Positions 48,813 to 57,051 of a DNA stretch of 64,000 nt are shown in pieces. Origin of the DNA: DATKAS01 sp963733765 (GTDB lineage Bacteria; Actinomycetota; Acidimicrobiia; Acidimicrobiales; DATKAS01); contig CAVTEI010000003.1 of the NCBI GenBank assembly GCA_963733765.1, positions 3,224,001 to 3,288,000 on the forward strand, read 5' to 3'. The position numbers and the translations under genes were made by a program. A model generated the notes under the pieces. That model saw only the letters and a program-made list of their open reading frames with translations, was not told the DNA's origin and searched no databases. Positions within the stretch are counted from its first letter, which is position 1; the number at the start of each line of letters is the position of its first letter.

Positions 48813-50816
48813 GTGAACCAGATCATCCTGTTCGCCCTGCTCGGCCTCGGGACCGGCGCGGTGACCGCGGGAATCGCCCTCAGCGTCGTCGTCACCTACC
48901 GCGGCTCGGGCATCATCAACCTCGCCGCCGGAGCAGTGGCCATGGTCGCGGCGTACGCGTTCTGGGCGGTCAAGTCCGACTTCTTCCACGTCAGCCTCGG
49001 CACTGTTCCGGCGTTCGTCGTCACCGTCGCCGTCGCGGTCGCAGTAGGCGCGTTGACCGAGCTCCTCGTCTTCCGGCCACTGAGAACGTCGTCGCCGCTG
49101 GCCAAGCTCATTGCTTCGTTGGGGATCTTGCTCACGCTGCAGGCGACGGTGCTGTTGTGGTTCGGGTCGGCGGCCAAGCAGGTTCCCAACATCCTGCCGA
49201 CGAACACCATCGAGGTGTTCGACGTCCAGATCCCCGTGAATCGGTTCTGGATGGCTGGCCTCGTGGTGGCGATGACGCTCGCGCTCGCCGCGCTCTACCG
49301 ATGGAGTCGCTTCGGGTTGGCGACTCGCGCAGCGTCGGAGAACGAGGTCTTCGGGATGCTCGCCGGCCTGTCGCCCAATCAGCTCTCGATGGCCAACACG
49401 GTGATCGCTTCGGCGATCGCCGGGATCATGGGCATCATCTCGGCACCGTTGGTGCAGGCCGACTCGATCACGCTGGCGCTGTTCATCGTCCCGGCGCTCG
49501 CGGCCGCGCTGTTCGCGCGGTTCACGTCGCTCGGGATCGCATGCATCGCCGGTCTCCTGATCGGTGTCGGGCAGTCGTTGATGTACTACGCGTCGACCCT
49601 CTCGTGGTTTCCGAAAAGCAAGGCCGGCAACCCGCTTCCCGGCGTGCAGGCGCTGTTGATCTTCATCATCATCTGCGCCGCCTTGTATGTGCGCGGGGCG
49701 AGCCTGCCAACGCGCGGCGAGCTCGTCGAACGGCAGCTTCCGGCGGCGCCCCGGCCTCGGCGGCTGGCTGGCCCGAGCGCCGCGCTCACGGTGCTGGGCG
49801 CAGTGCTGTTGATCGTGCTTCCGTTCGGGTACCGCCAGGCGTTCATGCTGTCGCTTGTCGGCATGGTGGTGTGCTTGTCGCTGGTGGTGATCACCGGGTT
49901 CGTCGGTCAGGTCTCCCTCGCCCAGGTCACGCTGGCCGGCGTGTGTGGCTTCGCGGTGGCCCACCTGATCATCGATGCGGGCGTGGGCTTCCCGTGGGGG
50001 CCGATCCTCGGTTCGCTGGCTGCCGTCGCCGTGGGGATGCTGGTGGGCGCGTCAGCGCTTCGGGTGCGCGGGGTAGCCCTCGCAGTGGTCACGCTCTCTG
50101 GGGTGGTCGCGATCGAGCAGTTCGGCTTCGCCAACGAGAGGTGGGGAGCCGGGAGCAGCGGTTCCCCGGTCGAGCAGCCGAGGTTGTTCGGGATCGACCT
50201 CGGCTCCAACGCGGTGTTCCGCGGGTTGGACGGCAAGCTTCCCAGCCCGGTGCTCGGCTTCGTGTTCCTCGTCGCTGTCTTGGGTCTGTGTCTGCTCGTC
50301 GCCAATCTGCGCCGGAGCACCCTCGGCCAGCAGATGTTGGCAGTCCGCGCGAACGAGCGGGCGGCTGCAGCCGCCGGGATCAGCGTCACGCGGGTGAAGT
50401 TCACCGCCTACGCGATCTCGTCGTTCATCGCCGGCACCGCCGGCTGGATGTACGCGTACAACTTCGGGTCGGTCAGCGCGGCCCGCTTCGGGTTCCTGAT
50501 CGCGCTCGGCTTCGTCGCATACGCCTACATCGGCGGCATCACCATGGTGTCGGGCGCGATCATCGGTGGCCTCGTCGCAACCGAGGGACTTGTCCCGTAC
50601 TTCTTCGAGGAGCTACTCGGCATCTCCGGGAACTGGAGCCTGCTGCTCGGCGGACTGCTGCTGATCGTCACGTTGATCCAGAACCCGGACGGCGTCGCGG
50701 GAACCATCTACCGGAAGCAGCAGCTCAAGAGGAGGGCCGCGCTCGCCGCGAGCGGAAGCCGATCCGCATCGGACCGGATACCGGCGCCGGCATCGACAGC
50801 GGTGGCGGAATCATGA
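48813..50816 (+). CDS. Fused LivH-LivM-type ABC permease
   Basis: This intact 667-residue membrane protein joins both permeases of a branched-chain-type importer. LivH-like residues 1-300 include IALSVVVTYRGSGIINLAAG and LAKLIASLGILLTLQATVLL. LivM-like residues 320-630 include MVVCLSLVVITGFVGQVSLA, LRVRGVALAVVTLSGVVAIE and MLAVRANERAAAAAGISVTR. Its stop overlaps the start of the ATPase gene (ATGA, 50813-50816). It forms the channel for binding protein 1. Confidence 0.93.
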   Translation: MNQIILFALLGLGTGAVTAGIALSVVVTYRGSGIINLAAGAVAMVAAYAFWAVKSDFFHVSLGTVPAFVVTVAVAVAVGALTELLVFRPLRTSSPLAKLIASLGILLTLQATVLLWFGSAAKQVPNILPTNTIEVFDVQIPVNRFWMAGLVVAMTLALAALYRWSRFGLATRAASENEVFGMLAGLSPNQLSMANTVIASAIAGIMGIISAPLVQADSITLALFIVPALAAALFARFTSLGIACIAGLLIGVGQSLMYYASTLSWFPKSKAGNPLPGVQALLIFIIICAALYVRGASLPTRGELVERQLPAAPRPRRLAGPSAALTVLGAVLLIVLPFGYRQAFMLSLVGMVVCLSLVVITGFVGQVSLAQVTLAGVCGFAVAHLIIDAGVGFPWGPILGSLAAVAVGMLVGASALRVRGVALAVVTLSGVVAIEQFGFANERWGAGSSGSPVEQPRLFGIDLGSNAVFRGLDGKLPSPVLGFVFLVAVLGLCLLVANLRRSTLGQQMLAVRANERAAAAAGISVTRVKFTAYAISSFIAGTAGWMYAYNFGSVSAARFGFLIALGFVAYAYIGGITMVSGAIIGGLVATEGLVPYFFEELLGISGNWSLLLGGLLLIVTLIQNPDGVAGTIYRKQQLKRRAALAASGSRSASDRIPAPASTAVAES

Positions 50817-51606
50817 CCTCGGTGCTCTCTGCCCGCGCCATCTCCGTCTCGTTCGGTGGAGTGAGGGCCGTCATCGACGTCAGCCTCGACGTCGATCCGG
50901 GACAGCTCGTCGGCCTGATCGGACCGAACGGTGCCGGCAAGACGACGTTCATCGACGCGATCACGGGGTTCGTGCCGCATCGCGGAACGGTGAGCATCGA
51001 TGGGGTGGACGTCACCCGCTCCCCCCGCACGCACGGGCCCGGCGCGGCCTCGCCCGCACATGGCAGGGAACCGAGCTGTTCGACGATCTCACTGTGCGGG
51101 AGAACCTCACGGTCGCCGCACGCCACCCAACGCTGCTCGAGACAATCAAGGAGGTGTTGTCCAGGCCGGTGAGCCGCGTCGACGCGGTCGACGACGCACT
51201 CGAGCGGCTCTCGCTCGGCGGACTCGCCGACGCCATGCCCGGCGAGCTCACCCAGGGTCAGCGCAAGATGGTCTCCGTCGCCCGAGCCTTGGCGGCACGG
51301 CCGACGCTGCTGCTGCTCGACGAGCCGGCCGCCGGGCTCGACGCGCGGGAGTCGGCGGACCTCGGGCATCGGCTGCGCGAGGTGGTCGACCAAGGGATCC
51401 CGATGCTCCTCGTCGACCACGACATGGGCCTGGTGCTCGGGATCAGCGACCAACTGGTGGTGATCGAGTCGGGTGTGGTGATCGGACGGGGCACTCCGAC
51501 CGAGATCCGCGAGAACCCGCGAGTGGTCGAGGCCTACCTCGGCGCCTCTGACCGGCTCATCGCCACCGACGGCAGCACCTCGGCCCAACCCGGCGGCGAC
51601 CGATGA
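50813..51606 (+). CDS. livG: LivG-type ABC ATPase (one frame break)
   Basis: This ATP-binding subunit of about 264 residues has Walker A in GLIGPNGAGKTTFIDAITGF. LARTWQGTELFDDLTVRENL is the LivG-type block, LTQGQRKMVSVARALA is the signature motif, and LLLLDEPAAGLDARES is Walker B; switch His is in MLLVDHDMGLV. A single frame change falls at the C6 run 51021-51026, as expected for a homopolymer error. Both ends overlap neighbours by four bases (ATGA), so translation is coupled through the operon. Confidence 0.9.
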
Positions 51607-52343
51607 ACGCCGAACCAGTGCTCGCCATCGAACGGCTGACGGCTGGCTACGACGGCGCTCCCGTCCTGCGCAACATCGATCTGCATGTCGGAGCGGGCGA
51701 AGTGGTGGCCCTCCTCGGCCCGAACGGCGCGGGGAAGACGACGACGCTGCGCGCGATCTCAGGCATCGTGCGCCCGCTCGCCGGCACCGTTCGCCTCGCC
51801 GGCGAGGATCTCGCACGCCGCTCGCCGGCCGCCCGGGCACGCCTCGGCATCGCGCACATGCCTGAAGGACGTGGCGTCTTCTTCGGGCTCACCGTCGCGG
51901 AGCACTTCCGCCTCGGGTATCCAGGTGAGCGGCTCGACACGAACACGGCGTACGAGTACTTCCCGGCACTCCGCCCGCTCGCCGAGCGCCCTGCCGGTCT
52001 GTTGTCCGGAGGTGAGCAGCAGATGCTCGCGCTCGGACGGGCGCTCGCCCGCAAACCGCGTGTGATGTTGCTCGACGAGCCGTCGCTCGGCCTGGCGCCC
52101 GTCATCGTCGAGGGCCTGCTCCCGATCGTGTCGAACTACGCCAAGGAGAGCGGCTGCGCGGTGTTGCTCGTCGAGCAGCACATCCACATCGCGCTGGCCG
52201 TCGCCGACCGCGGATACGTCCTCTCGCATGGCGAGCTCGCCATCCACGAGCGTGCCGACGTGCTCCGCGCCGACCACCAGCTGATCCTGTCGAGCTATCT
52301 CGGCGAACAGACGCAAGAGAGCCCCATGGAGGGAGCGAGATGA
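51603..52343 (+). CDS. livF: LivF-type ABC ATPase
   Basis: This intact 246-residue protein is the second ATPase of the importer. Walker A is VALLGPNGAGKTTTLRAISG, LGIAHMPEGRGVFFGLTVAE is the LivF-type block, and LLSGGEQQMLALGRALA is the signature. Walker B is VMLLDEPSLGLAPVIVE, and VLLVEQHIHIALAVADR has the switch His. It is coupled by ATGA overlaps to the genes on both sides. Confidence 0.94.
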   Translation: MNAEPVLAIERLTAGYDGAPVLRNIDLHVGAGEVVALLGPNGAGKTTTLRAISGIVRPLAGTVRLAGEDLARRSPAARARLGIAHMPEGRGVFFGLTVAEHFRLGYPGERLDTNTAYEYFPALRPLAERPAGLLSGGEQQMLALGRALARKPRVMLLDEPSLGLAPVIVEGLLPIVSNYAKESGCAVLLVEQHIHIALAVADRGYVLSHGELAIHERADVLRADHQLILSSYLGEQTQESPMEGAR

Positions 52344-52747
52344 CAACCGTGATCGTCCCCGACTCGCACACCGATCTGCTGCAGGAACAGCACGCGACGT
52401 TGGCCACCGTGGGTCCCGATGGGCGCCCACAGATGTCGACTGTGTGGTTCCTTGCCGAGGACGGCCAATTGCAGTTCTCGCTGAACACCAACCGCCAGAA
52501 GACGAAGAACCTGCAGGCCAACCCGGCGATCGGTGTGCACATCCTCGATTCTGCAAACCCGGGCCGCTATCTCGAGGTGCGCGGCGACGCTCGCATCGAG
52601 TTCGACGACGACTACGCGTTCGCCGACCGGGTCGGCGCCAAGTACGGCGGTCTCGACCTGCGCATGGTGGACGCGGGTCAGGGGCGCCGGGTCGTGGTGA
52701 CAGTCGAACCGTCACGGGTCAACGCGATCGACATGAGCGCCCGCTGA
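52340..52747 (+). CDS. PPOX-class, probably F420-dependent, split-barrel protein
   Basis: This intact protein has 135 residues. LLQEQHATLATVGPDGRPQM, STVWFLAEDGQLQFSLNTNR and QKTKNLQANPAIGVHILD form the PPOX split barrel; VVTVEPSRVNAIDM is the usual ending. Such proteins bind F420 or FMN and act as reductases. It overlaps livF by four bases, so it is made with the transporter, suggesting it acts on the imported compound (inference). Confidence 0.9.
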   Translation: MTTVIVPDSHTDLLQEQHATLATVGPDGRPQMSTVWFLAEDGQLQFSLNTNRQKTKNLQANPAIGVHILDSANPGRYLEVRGDARIEFDDDYAFADRVGAKYGGLDLRMVDAGQGRRVVVTVEPSRVNAIDMSAR

Positions 52748-52771
52748 GGCTGACCACCCGCGCGAGCTGCA

Positions 52772-52891
52772 TTAGACGATGGCGTTGATGACCACGGCGA
52801 TGAGCACCGCCGCCAGGAGCACGATGGCGAGCGCCGCGAGACCGTCATGGTTCGCCTTGTCTCGGCCAACGGGTTGAGGCTGTTCGTTCAT
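52772..52891 (-). CDS. 39-residue single-pass membrane peptide
   Basis: ATG 52891 overlaps the stop of the CrtI-like gene by four bases (ATGA) and encodes MNEQPQPVGRDKANHDGL, then the hydrophobic helix AALAIVLLAAVLIAVVINAI. The ribosome site is a G-run about nine bases upstream. The polar, charged start followed by one membrane helix gives an N-in or N-out anchor. It is the last gene of operon B. I know no family for it. The coupled start and clear helix argue that it is real. Confidence 0.62.
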   Translation of the reverse strand: MNEQPQPVGRDKANHDGLAALAIVLLAAVLIAVVINAIV

Positions 52892-54334
52892 CTGGTCGGT
52901 CCCCCTTCCCGTGTGAGGTCGGAGCCCAATTGTGCCAGCGCTCGAGCGGCGGCATTCGCGCCGCACATCCCGTGCGCACCCGCGCCGGGAGGTGTGGACG
53001 CAGAGCAGAGGTAGGTACCGGGGATCCCGGTGAAGTACGGGTCGACCGCGAATCGTGGTCGGAACAAGAGCTGTCTCAGCGAGGACGCACCGCCGATGAC
53101 GTCGCCGCCGACATAGTTCGGGTTGTAGACCGGCAGCTCGGTCGTGGAGCGCACGGCCATGCCGATGATCCGATCGCGGAAGCCCGGGGCGAATCGTTCG
53201 ATCTGAGCGACGATGGCCTCGGTTGCGTCGCCTGCGTAGGCGTGGGGCACGTGCGCGTACGTCCACAATGGGTGGATGTTGCCGACCGACCTGGTCGGGT
53301 CGGCGAGGTACTGCTGGCCGACGAGCACGAACGGTCGCTCGGGCATCGCGCCCCGATGAACTGCTCTTCTCGTTGGCCACGGTCTCATCGAGACTGCCGC
53401 CGAGATGAACCGTGCCTGCTTGGCAGGCCGCCGGCGCCGTCCAAGGCACATCGCCCTCGATCGCGAAGTCGACCTTGAACGCGGCAGGGCCGTGACGGAA
53501 CCGACGGTACGAACGGGCAACGCGATCCGGAAGCCGATCGCCCAGGATGTCGGCCGCGATCGACGGCGACACGTCGAGCATCAGCACGTCACTCGGCGGC
53601 AGGTCGTCGGCCGAGGTCACGTGTACCCCAGTCTCGATCTTGCCGCCGTGACGTTCGACGTCAGTCGCCAATGCCTGGGCGATCGCCTCCGAGCCGCCTT
53701 CCGCCACCACCCAGCCTCTGGCGTGCCCCGCCACGATCAGCATCAGCCCGACGGCGCTGGTCATAGGGAGGTCGAGTCGAGAGAACGCGTGCGCTGCCAC
53801 GCCGGCCCAGAGCGCCTTGGCCTGCTCCGTCCGCCACACGCGACCCAAGGCGGTCGCCGGCAGCATCGCGCGGGTGCCGAAGCGCGCCAACGTCAACGGA
53901 TGGCGAGGCACTCGCAGGATGGGCTGCGAGACATCGGCGAACAAGTCGTCGAAGCGCGACGCCATCGGCTCGAACAGTCGGCGCCAACGCTGACCGTCGC
54001 TCCCGAGGTGTTCCGCGGTCAGTTCGAACGATCGACACATCACGCCCGCCGAACCGTCGTCGAGCGGATGGGCACAGTCCACCGTCGGCTGCGCCCACCT
54101 GAGCCCCGCGTGGCCGAGGCCCAGCCCGGCGAAGAAGGGTGACGCTGCAGCGAGGGGATGGAACGCCGAGCAGTGATCGTGCACCAAGCCAGGGACGATC
54201 ATCTCCGAGCTGCGCGTTCCACCGCCGATCTCATCGCTTGCCTCGAGCACGGTCACTTCGAGACCCGCGCGGGCCAGCCGGGCAGCGGCGGCGAGCCCAT
54301 TCGGCCCGCTGCCGACGACGATCGCCGTGGTCAC
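52888..54334 (-). CDS. CrtI-like (phytoene desaturase family) FAD oxidoreductase (one frame break)
   Basis: This flavoprotein of about 482 residues opens with AIVVGSGPNGLAAAARLARA and GLEVTVLEASDEIGGGTRSS. It has a conserved substrate-side GLVHDHCSAFHPLAAASPFF, and the C-terminal FAD contact GIPGTYLCSASTPPGAGAHG with MCGANAAARAL. One frame change is needed near 53355. GTG 54334 is the start. Carotenoid desaturases and related long-chain polyene or lipid oxidoreductases share this fold; the neighbouring genes do not include a carotenoid pathway. It is in operon B after the DUF3556-type gene. Confidence 0.85.
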
Positions 54335-54361
54335 GAGGTCACCGGGCAGTCGCGCCCGATG

Positions 54362-56155
54362 TCACACTCGACCGCCGCTGCCCGGATGAGGAACTCCCGG
54401 CGCCACGTACCCGGGGAGGGTCCACGTGACGGTGTGCGGGATCGGGCCGTTGGGCAGCCACGGCTGTTCGTTGTAGGCGTCGTCGTTGTGGTACCAGCCC
54501 TTTTCGACGGTGCCCAGGGCGGCGTCGATCACCCGGTACTGCACCTTCTTGGTGAAGGCCGGCTGCGACTCGGTCCACGCGACGATGACGTCGCCCGGCT
54601 CGAACTGGCATCGCTCCTGCATCGCTGCGATGAGGCGTTCGTCGAGACAGTGGCCATCGCCGAAGTTCCAGCCGGTGAGAACGTTGCTCACGAACTCGCC
54701 CTCACGTTGGATCCTGTTGTCGAGGCTCTCGGTATGGCGCATCAGGGCCGAGATGTGCATCCGACCCATGGGGTGCATCATGCGGAACGCGACCGCCTTC
54801 TGGATGAAGATCTCCGAGATCTCGTTGCCGAACAGCGGGTTGAGCTGATCGATCTGGTTGTCGGCGGCCTTCACGATCCGCTCGTTGATGCGGTCCTCCA
54901 TCGACTTGTCGCGGAACGAGAACGTGCCCGCGGCCCAGTTGCCGGCGTATTGCTTCATCCCGACCAGGAACGACACGTACTGCGGTCGAAATGCGCCGAG
55001 GATGATCGGCGCGAGGGCGACGCACACGACGATCGCCAACAGCACCGGATCCATGTCCGCGACCCCGTACCCCTCACTGGGCGAGAAGTTGGCGAACAGG
55101 AACGCGACAGCGAACATGAAGAACACGTTCCACTCCAACGGAACCGCCAACGGAATCGTGGAGATGATGAAGGTGTGGAGCATCCACATCGAGATGATGG
55201 CGACCCACGTCAACCACGGCCACGGTGAGAACAGCAGCACCAACGGCATCACCAATTCACAGGTGGTGCCACCGATGTGGGCCAACGCGTGCGTGACCTT
55301 CGATGGCCGGATGTCGTTCGGGTAGTCCTTGACGGTCGCCTTGCGGAAGCGGTCGGACACCATCCACGGGGTGTTCTGGACCATGATCGCCACCGTCGAC
55401 GAGAAGCCGTGCTGCAGCTTCGAGAAGCCGGCTCCCATCCAGATCACGACCATGCAGATCTTGGCGGCGACGATCATGTCGACGAAGTTGGTGAACAGCC
55501 CGAAGTAGAGCATCGTCGGGACGTACTGCTCCGAGCGCGCCGACAGGAACACGATCTTGTCTCGGAAGGCCATCAACAGGATCAGGCCGCAGTAGGTCAC
55601 CAGCGCCCATTGCGGCATGACGCCGACCGAGCCCTCTGGCAGACCGTCGACCTGTACGCCGGACAGGAACATCATCATGACGAGCCAGAACACGATGAGC
55701 TTGTAGAGCCCGGTGTCCCACGGCGTGCGCCGGTTCCCCTTGGTGAACGGCACGTGGTTCGGATAGGGCGGGACGCGGAGGGTGTCGTTCTGCCACCAGT
55801 ACAGGACGCCACCGATCGGCGGGTCGAAGTGGAACGCCAACGGGCCGCACGTCGCGGCGAGCCCGAGGATCTCCAGCAGGATCGTCCAGATCATCAGCTT
55901 CTGGTACAGGATCGGTTGGTCCCACCATCCGGCGATGTTGTCGAACTCGAGTCCCTTGGTGAACGCTCCGCAGAAGATCAGCCCGAAGAGCGCGTAGAAG
56001 AAGATCTTCCAGACGTAGAAGTTGATCGTCTGCTTCGGGGTGCCGAATCCGCTCTCCACCCAGTGGAGCTGCAGCAGCTTCATCCGCTGGAGGAACGGGA
56101 TCTTGGCGAACTCGTCGAGCTCGACAGGCGGGAGTTCTGAGGTTCTGTAACCCAC
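54362..56155 (-). CDS. DUF3556-type multispanning membrane protein
   Basis: This intact 597-residue protein has roughly eight to ten membrane segments in residues 50-420, such as IFFYALFGLIFCGAFTKGL, KICMVVIWMGAGFSKLQHGF and LLAIVVCVALAPIILGAF. A soluble C-terminal domain of about 170 residues follows, with IQKAVAFRMMHPMGRMHISA and GWNFGDGHCLDERLIAAMQE. Length and features match the uncharacterised actinobacterial DUF3556 family as I remember it. GTG 56155 has GGAGG eight bases upstream, within the end of the ATPase gene. Function is unknown; the setting between an importer and an FAD enzyme suggests lipid or electron-transfer chemistry in the membrane. Confidence 0.82.
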   Translation of the reverse strand: MGYRTSELPPVELDEFAKIPFLQRMKLLQLHWVESGFGTPKQTINFYVWKIFFYALFGLIFCGAFTKGLEFDNIAGWWDQPILYQKLMIWTILLEILGLAATCGPLAFHFDPPIGGVLYWWQNDTLRVPPYPNHVPFTKGNRRTPWDTGLYKLIVFWLVMMMFLSGVQVDGLPEGSVGVMPQWALVTYCGLILLMAFRDKIVFLSARSEQYVPTMLYFGLFTNFVDMIVAAKICMVVIWMGAGFSKLQHGFSSTVAIMVQNTPWMVSDRFRKATVKDYPNDIRPSKVTHALAHIGGTTCELVMPLVLLFSPWPWLTWVAIISMWMLHTFIISTIPLAVPLEWNVFFMFAVAFLFANFSPSEGYGVADMDPVLLAIVVCVALAPIILGAFRPQYVSFLVGMKQYAGNWAAGTFSFRDKSMEDRINERIVKAADNQIDQLNPLFGNEISEIFIQKAVAFRMMHPMGRMHISALMRHTESLDNRIQREGEFVSNVLTGWNFGDGHCLDERLIAAMQERCQFEPGDVIVAWTESQPAFTKKVQYRVIDAALGTVEKGWYHNDDAYNEQPWLPNGPIPHTVTWTLPGYVAPGVPHPGSGGRV

Positions 56156-56160
56156 GTCCG

Positions 56161-57051
56161 CTACCTCCTCACGCGCTTGGCCCAGGAACGCAGGCGTTGG
56201 TCCGTGTCGAGGTAGTAGTCGTCATCTTCTGCCTTCCTGGTGGACACGATCTGCCCCGACAGACGTTCCAGCTCGCGCTCCCGAACCCGCAGGCGCTTCC
56301 ACTGCTTCTTCTTGTTCTTCCGCCGCAGCCGCTCGATGTGGTCCTCCTCGGTCTCGGAGGTGCCGCGCAGGTAGGCATCCTCGATCTCGTCGAGGCGCTG
56401 GATCGCCTCGGCGGCGGAGAGCTCGAGCAGGATCTGCCCGCGCGCCATCAGGTACATCCGATCGGCGTACTTCAATGCCTTGTGGGCGTGCTGTTCGACG
56501 ATCAGCGCCCCTGTGCCGCGTTCGTCGGCCGCGGTTCGGACCGCGCCGAGAAGCCGGTCGACGATCTTGGGTGCGAGCCCGAGCGACAGCTCGTCGGCGA
56601 GCAGCAGCGACGGATTCCGGCTCAGAGCCCGGGCGAGGGCCAACATCTGCTGCTCGCCGCCCGAGAGCAGCCCGCCCCTCACCGACAATCGGGGCTCGAG
56701 CTCGGGGAACAGCGCGAGCGCGGCCTCGACCGAGCCGCCGCCGAGGCGCAGGTTGTCGCGTGCCGACATCTTCGTGAACACCAGTCGTTGCTCGGTGATC
56801 AGGCCGATGCCACCGTCGCGGACCCGCCGATCCATGGCCGTGAAGGTCGGGACGTTGTTGAACATGACGATCCCGTCGACTGGCGCCAGCTCGCCGGCGA
56901 TCGTCAGCAACGTGGTGGACTTGCCCGCGCCGTTCGGGCCGAGCAGGCACACCACTTCGCCGCGCTGCACCTTGAGATTGACCGCTCGAACCACCTCTCT
57001 GCTCAGGTACCCGGCCTTGAGGTTGCGCGTCTCCAGCAGCGCGGCCGTCAT
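56161..57051 (-). CDS. livF: LivF-type ABC ATPase with charged C-terminal tail
   Basis: This ATPase has 296 residues from ATG 57051. Walker A is VVCLLGPNGAGKSTTLLTIA, GGIGLITEQRLVFTKMSA is the LivF block, and LLSGGEQQMLALARALS is the signature. Walker B is SLLLADELSLGLAPKIV, with Ala for the usual Leu/Asp-side residue. A tail of about 60 residues rich in Arg, Lys and Glu (RLRRKNKKKQWKRLRVRERE) extends beyond the usual end. The frame is continuous with the upstream permease/ATPase, so this may be the last part of one very long protein or a separate coupled gene. Confidence 0.85.
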   Translation of the reverse strand: MTAALLETRNLKAGYLSREVVRAVNLKVQRGEVVCLLGPNGAGKSTTLLTIAGELAPVDGIVMFNNVPTFTAMDRRVRDGGIGLITEQRLVFTKMSARDNLRLGGGSVEAALALFPELEPRLSVRGGLLSGGEQQMLALARALSRNPSLLLADELSLGLAPKIVDRLLGAVRTAADERGTGALIVEQHAHKALKYADRMYLMARGQILLELSAAEAIQRLDEIEDAYLRGTSETEEDHIERLRRKNKKKQWKRLRVRERELERLSGQIVSTRKAEDDDYYLDTDQRLRSWAKRVRR

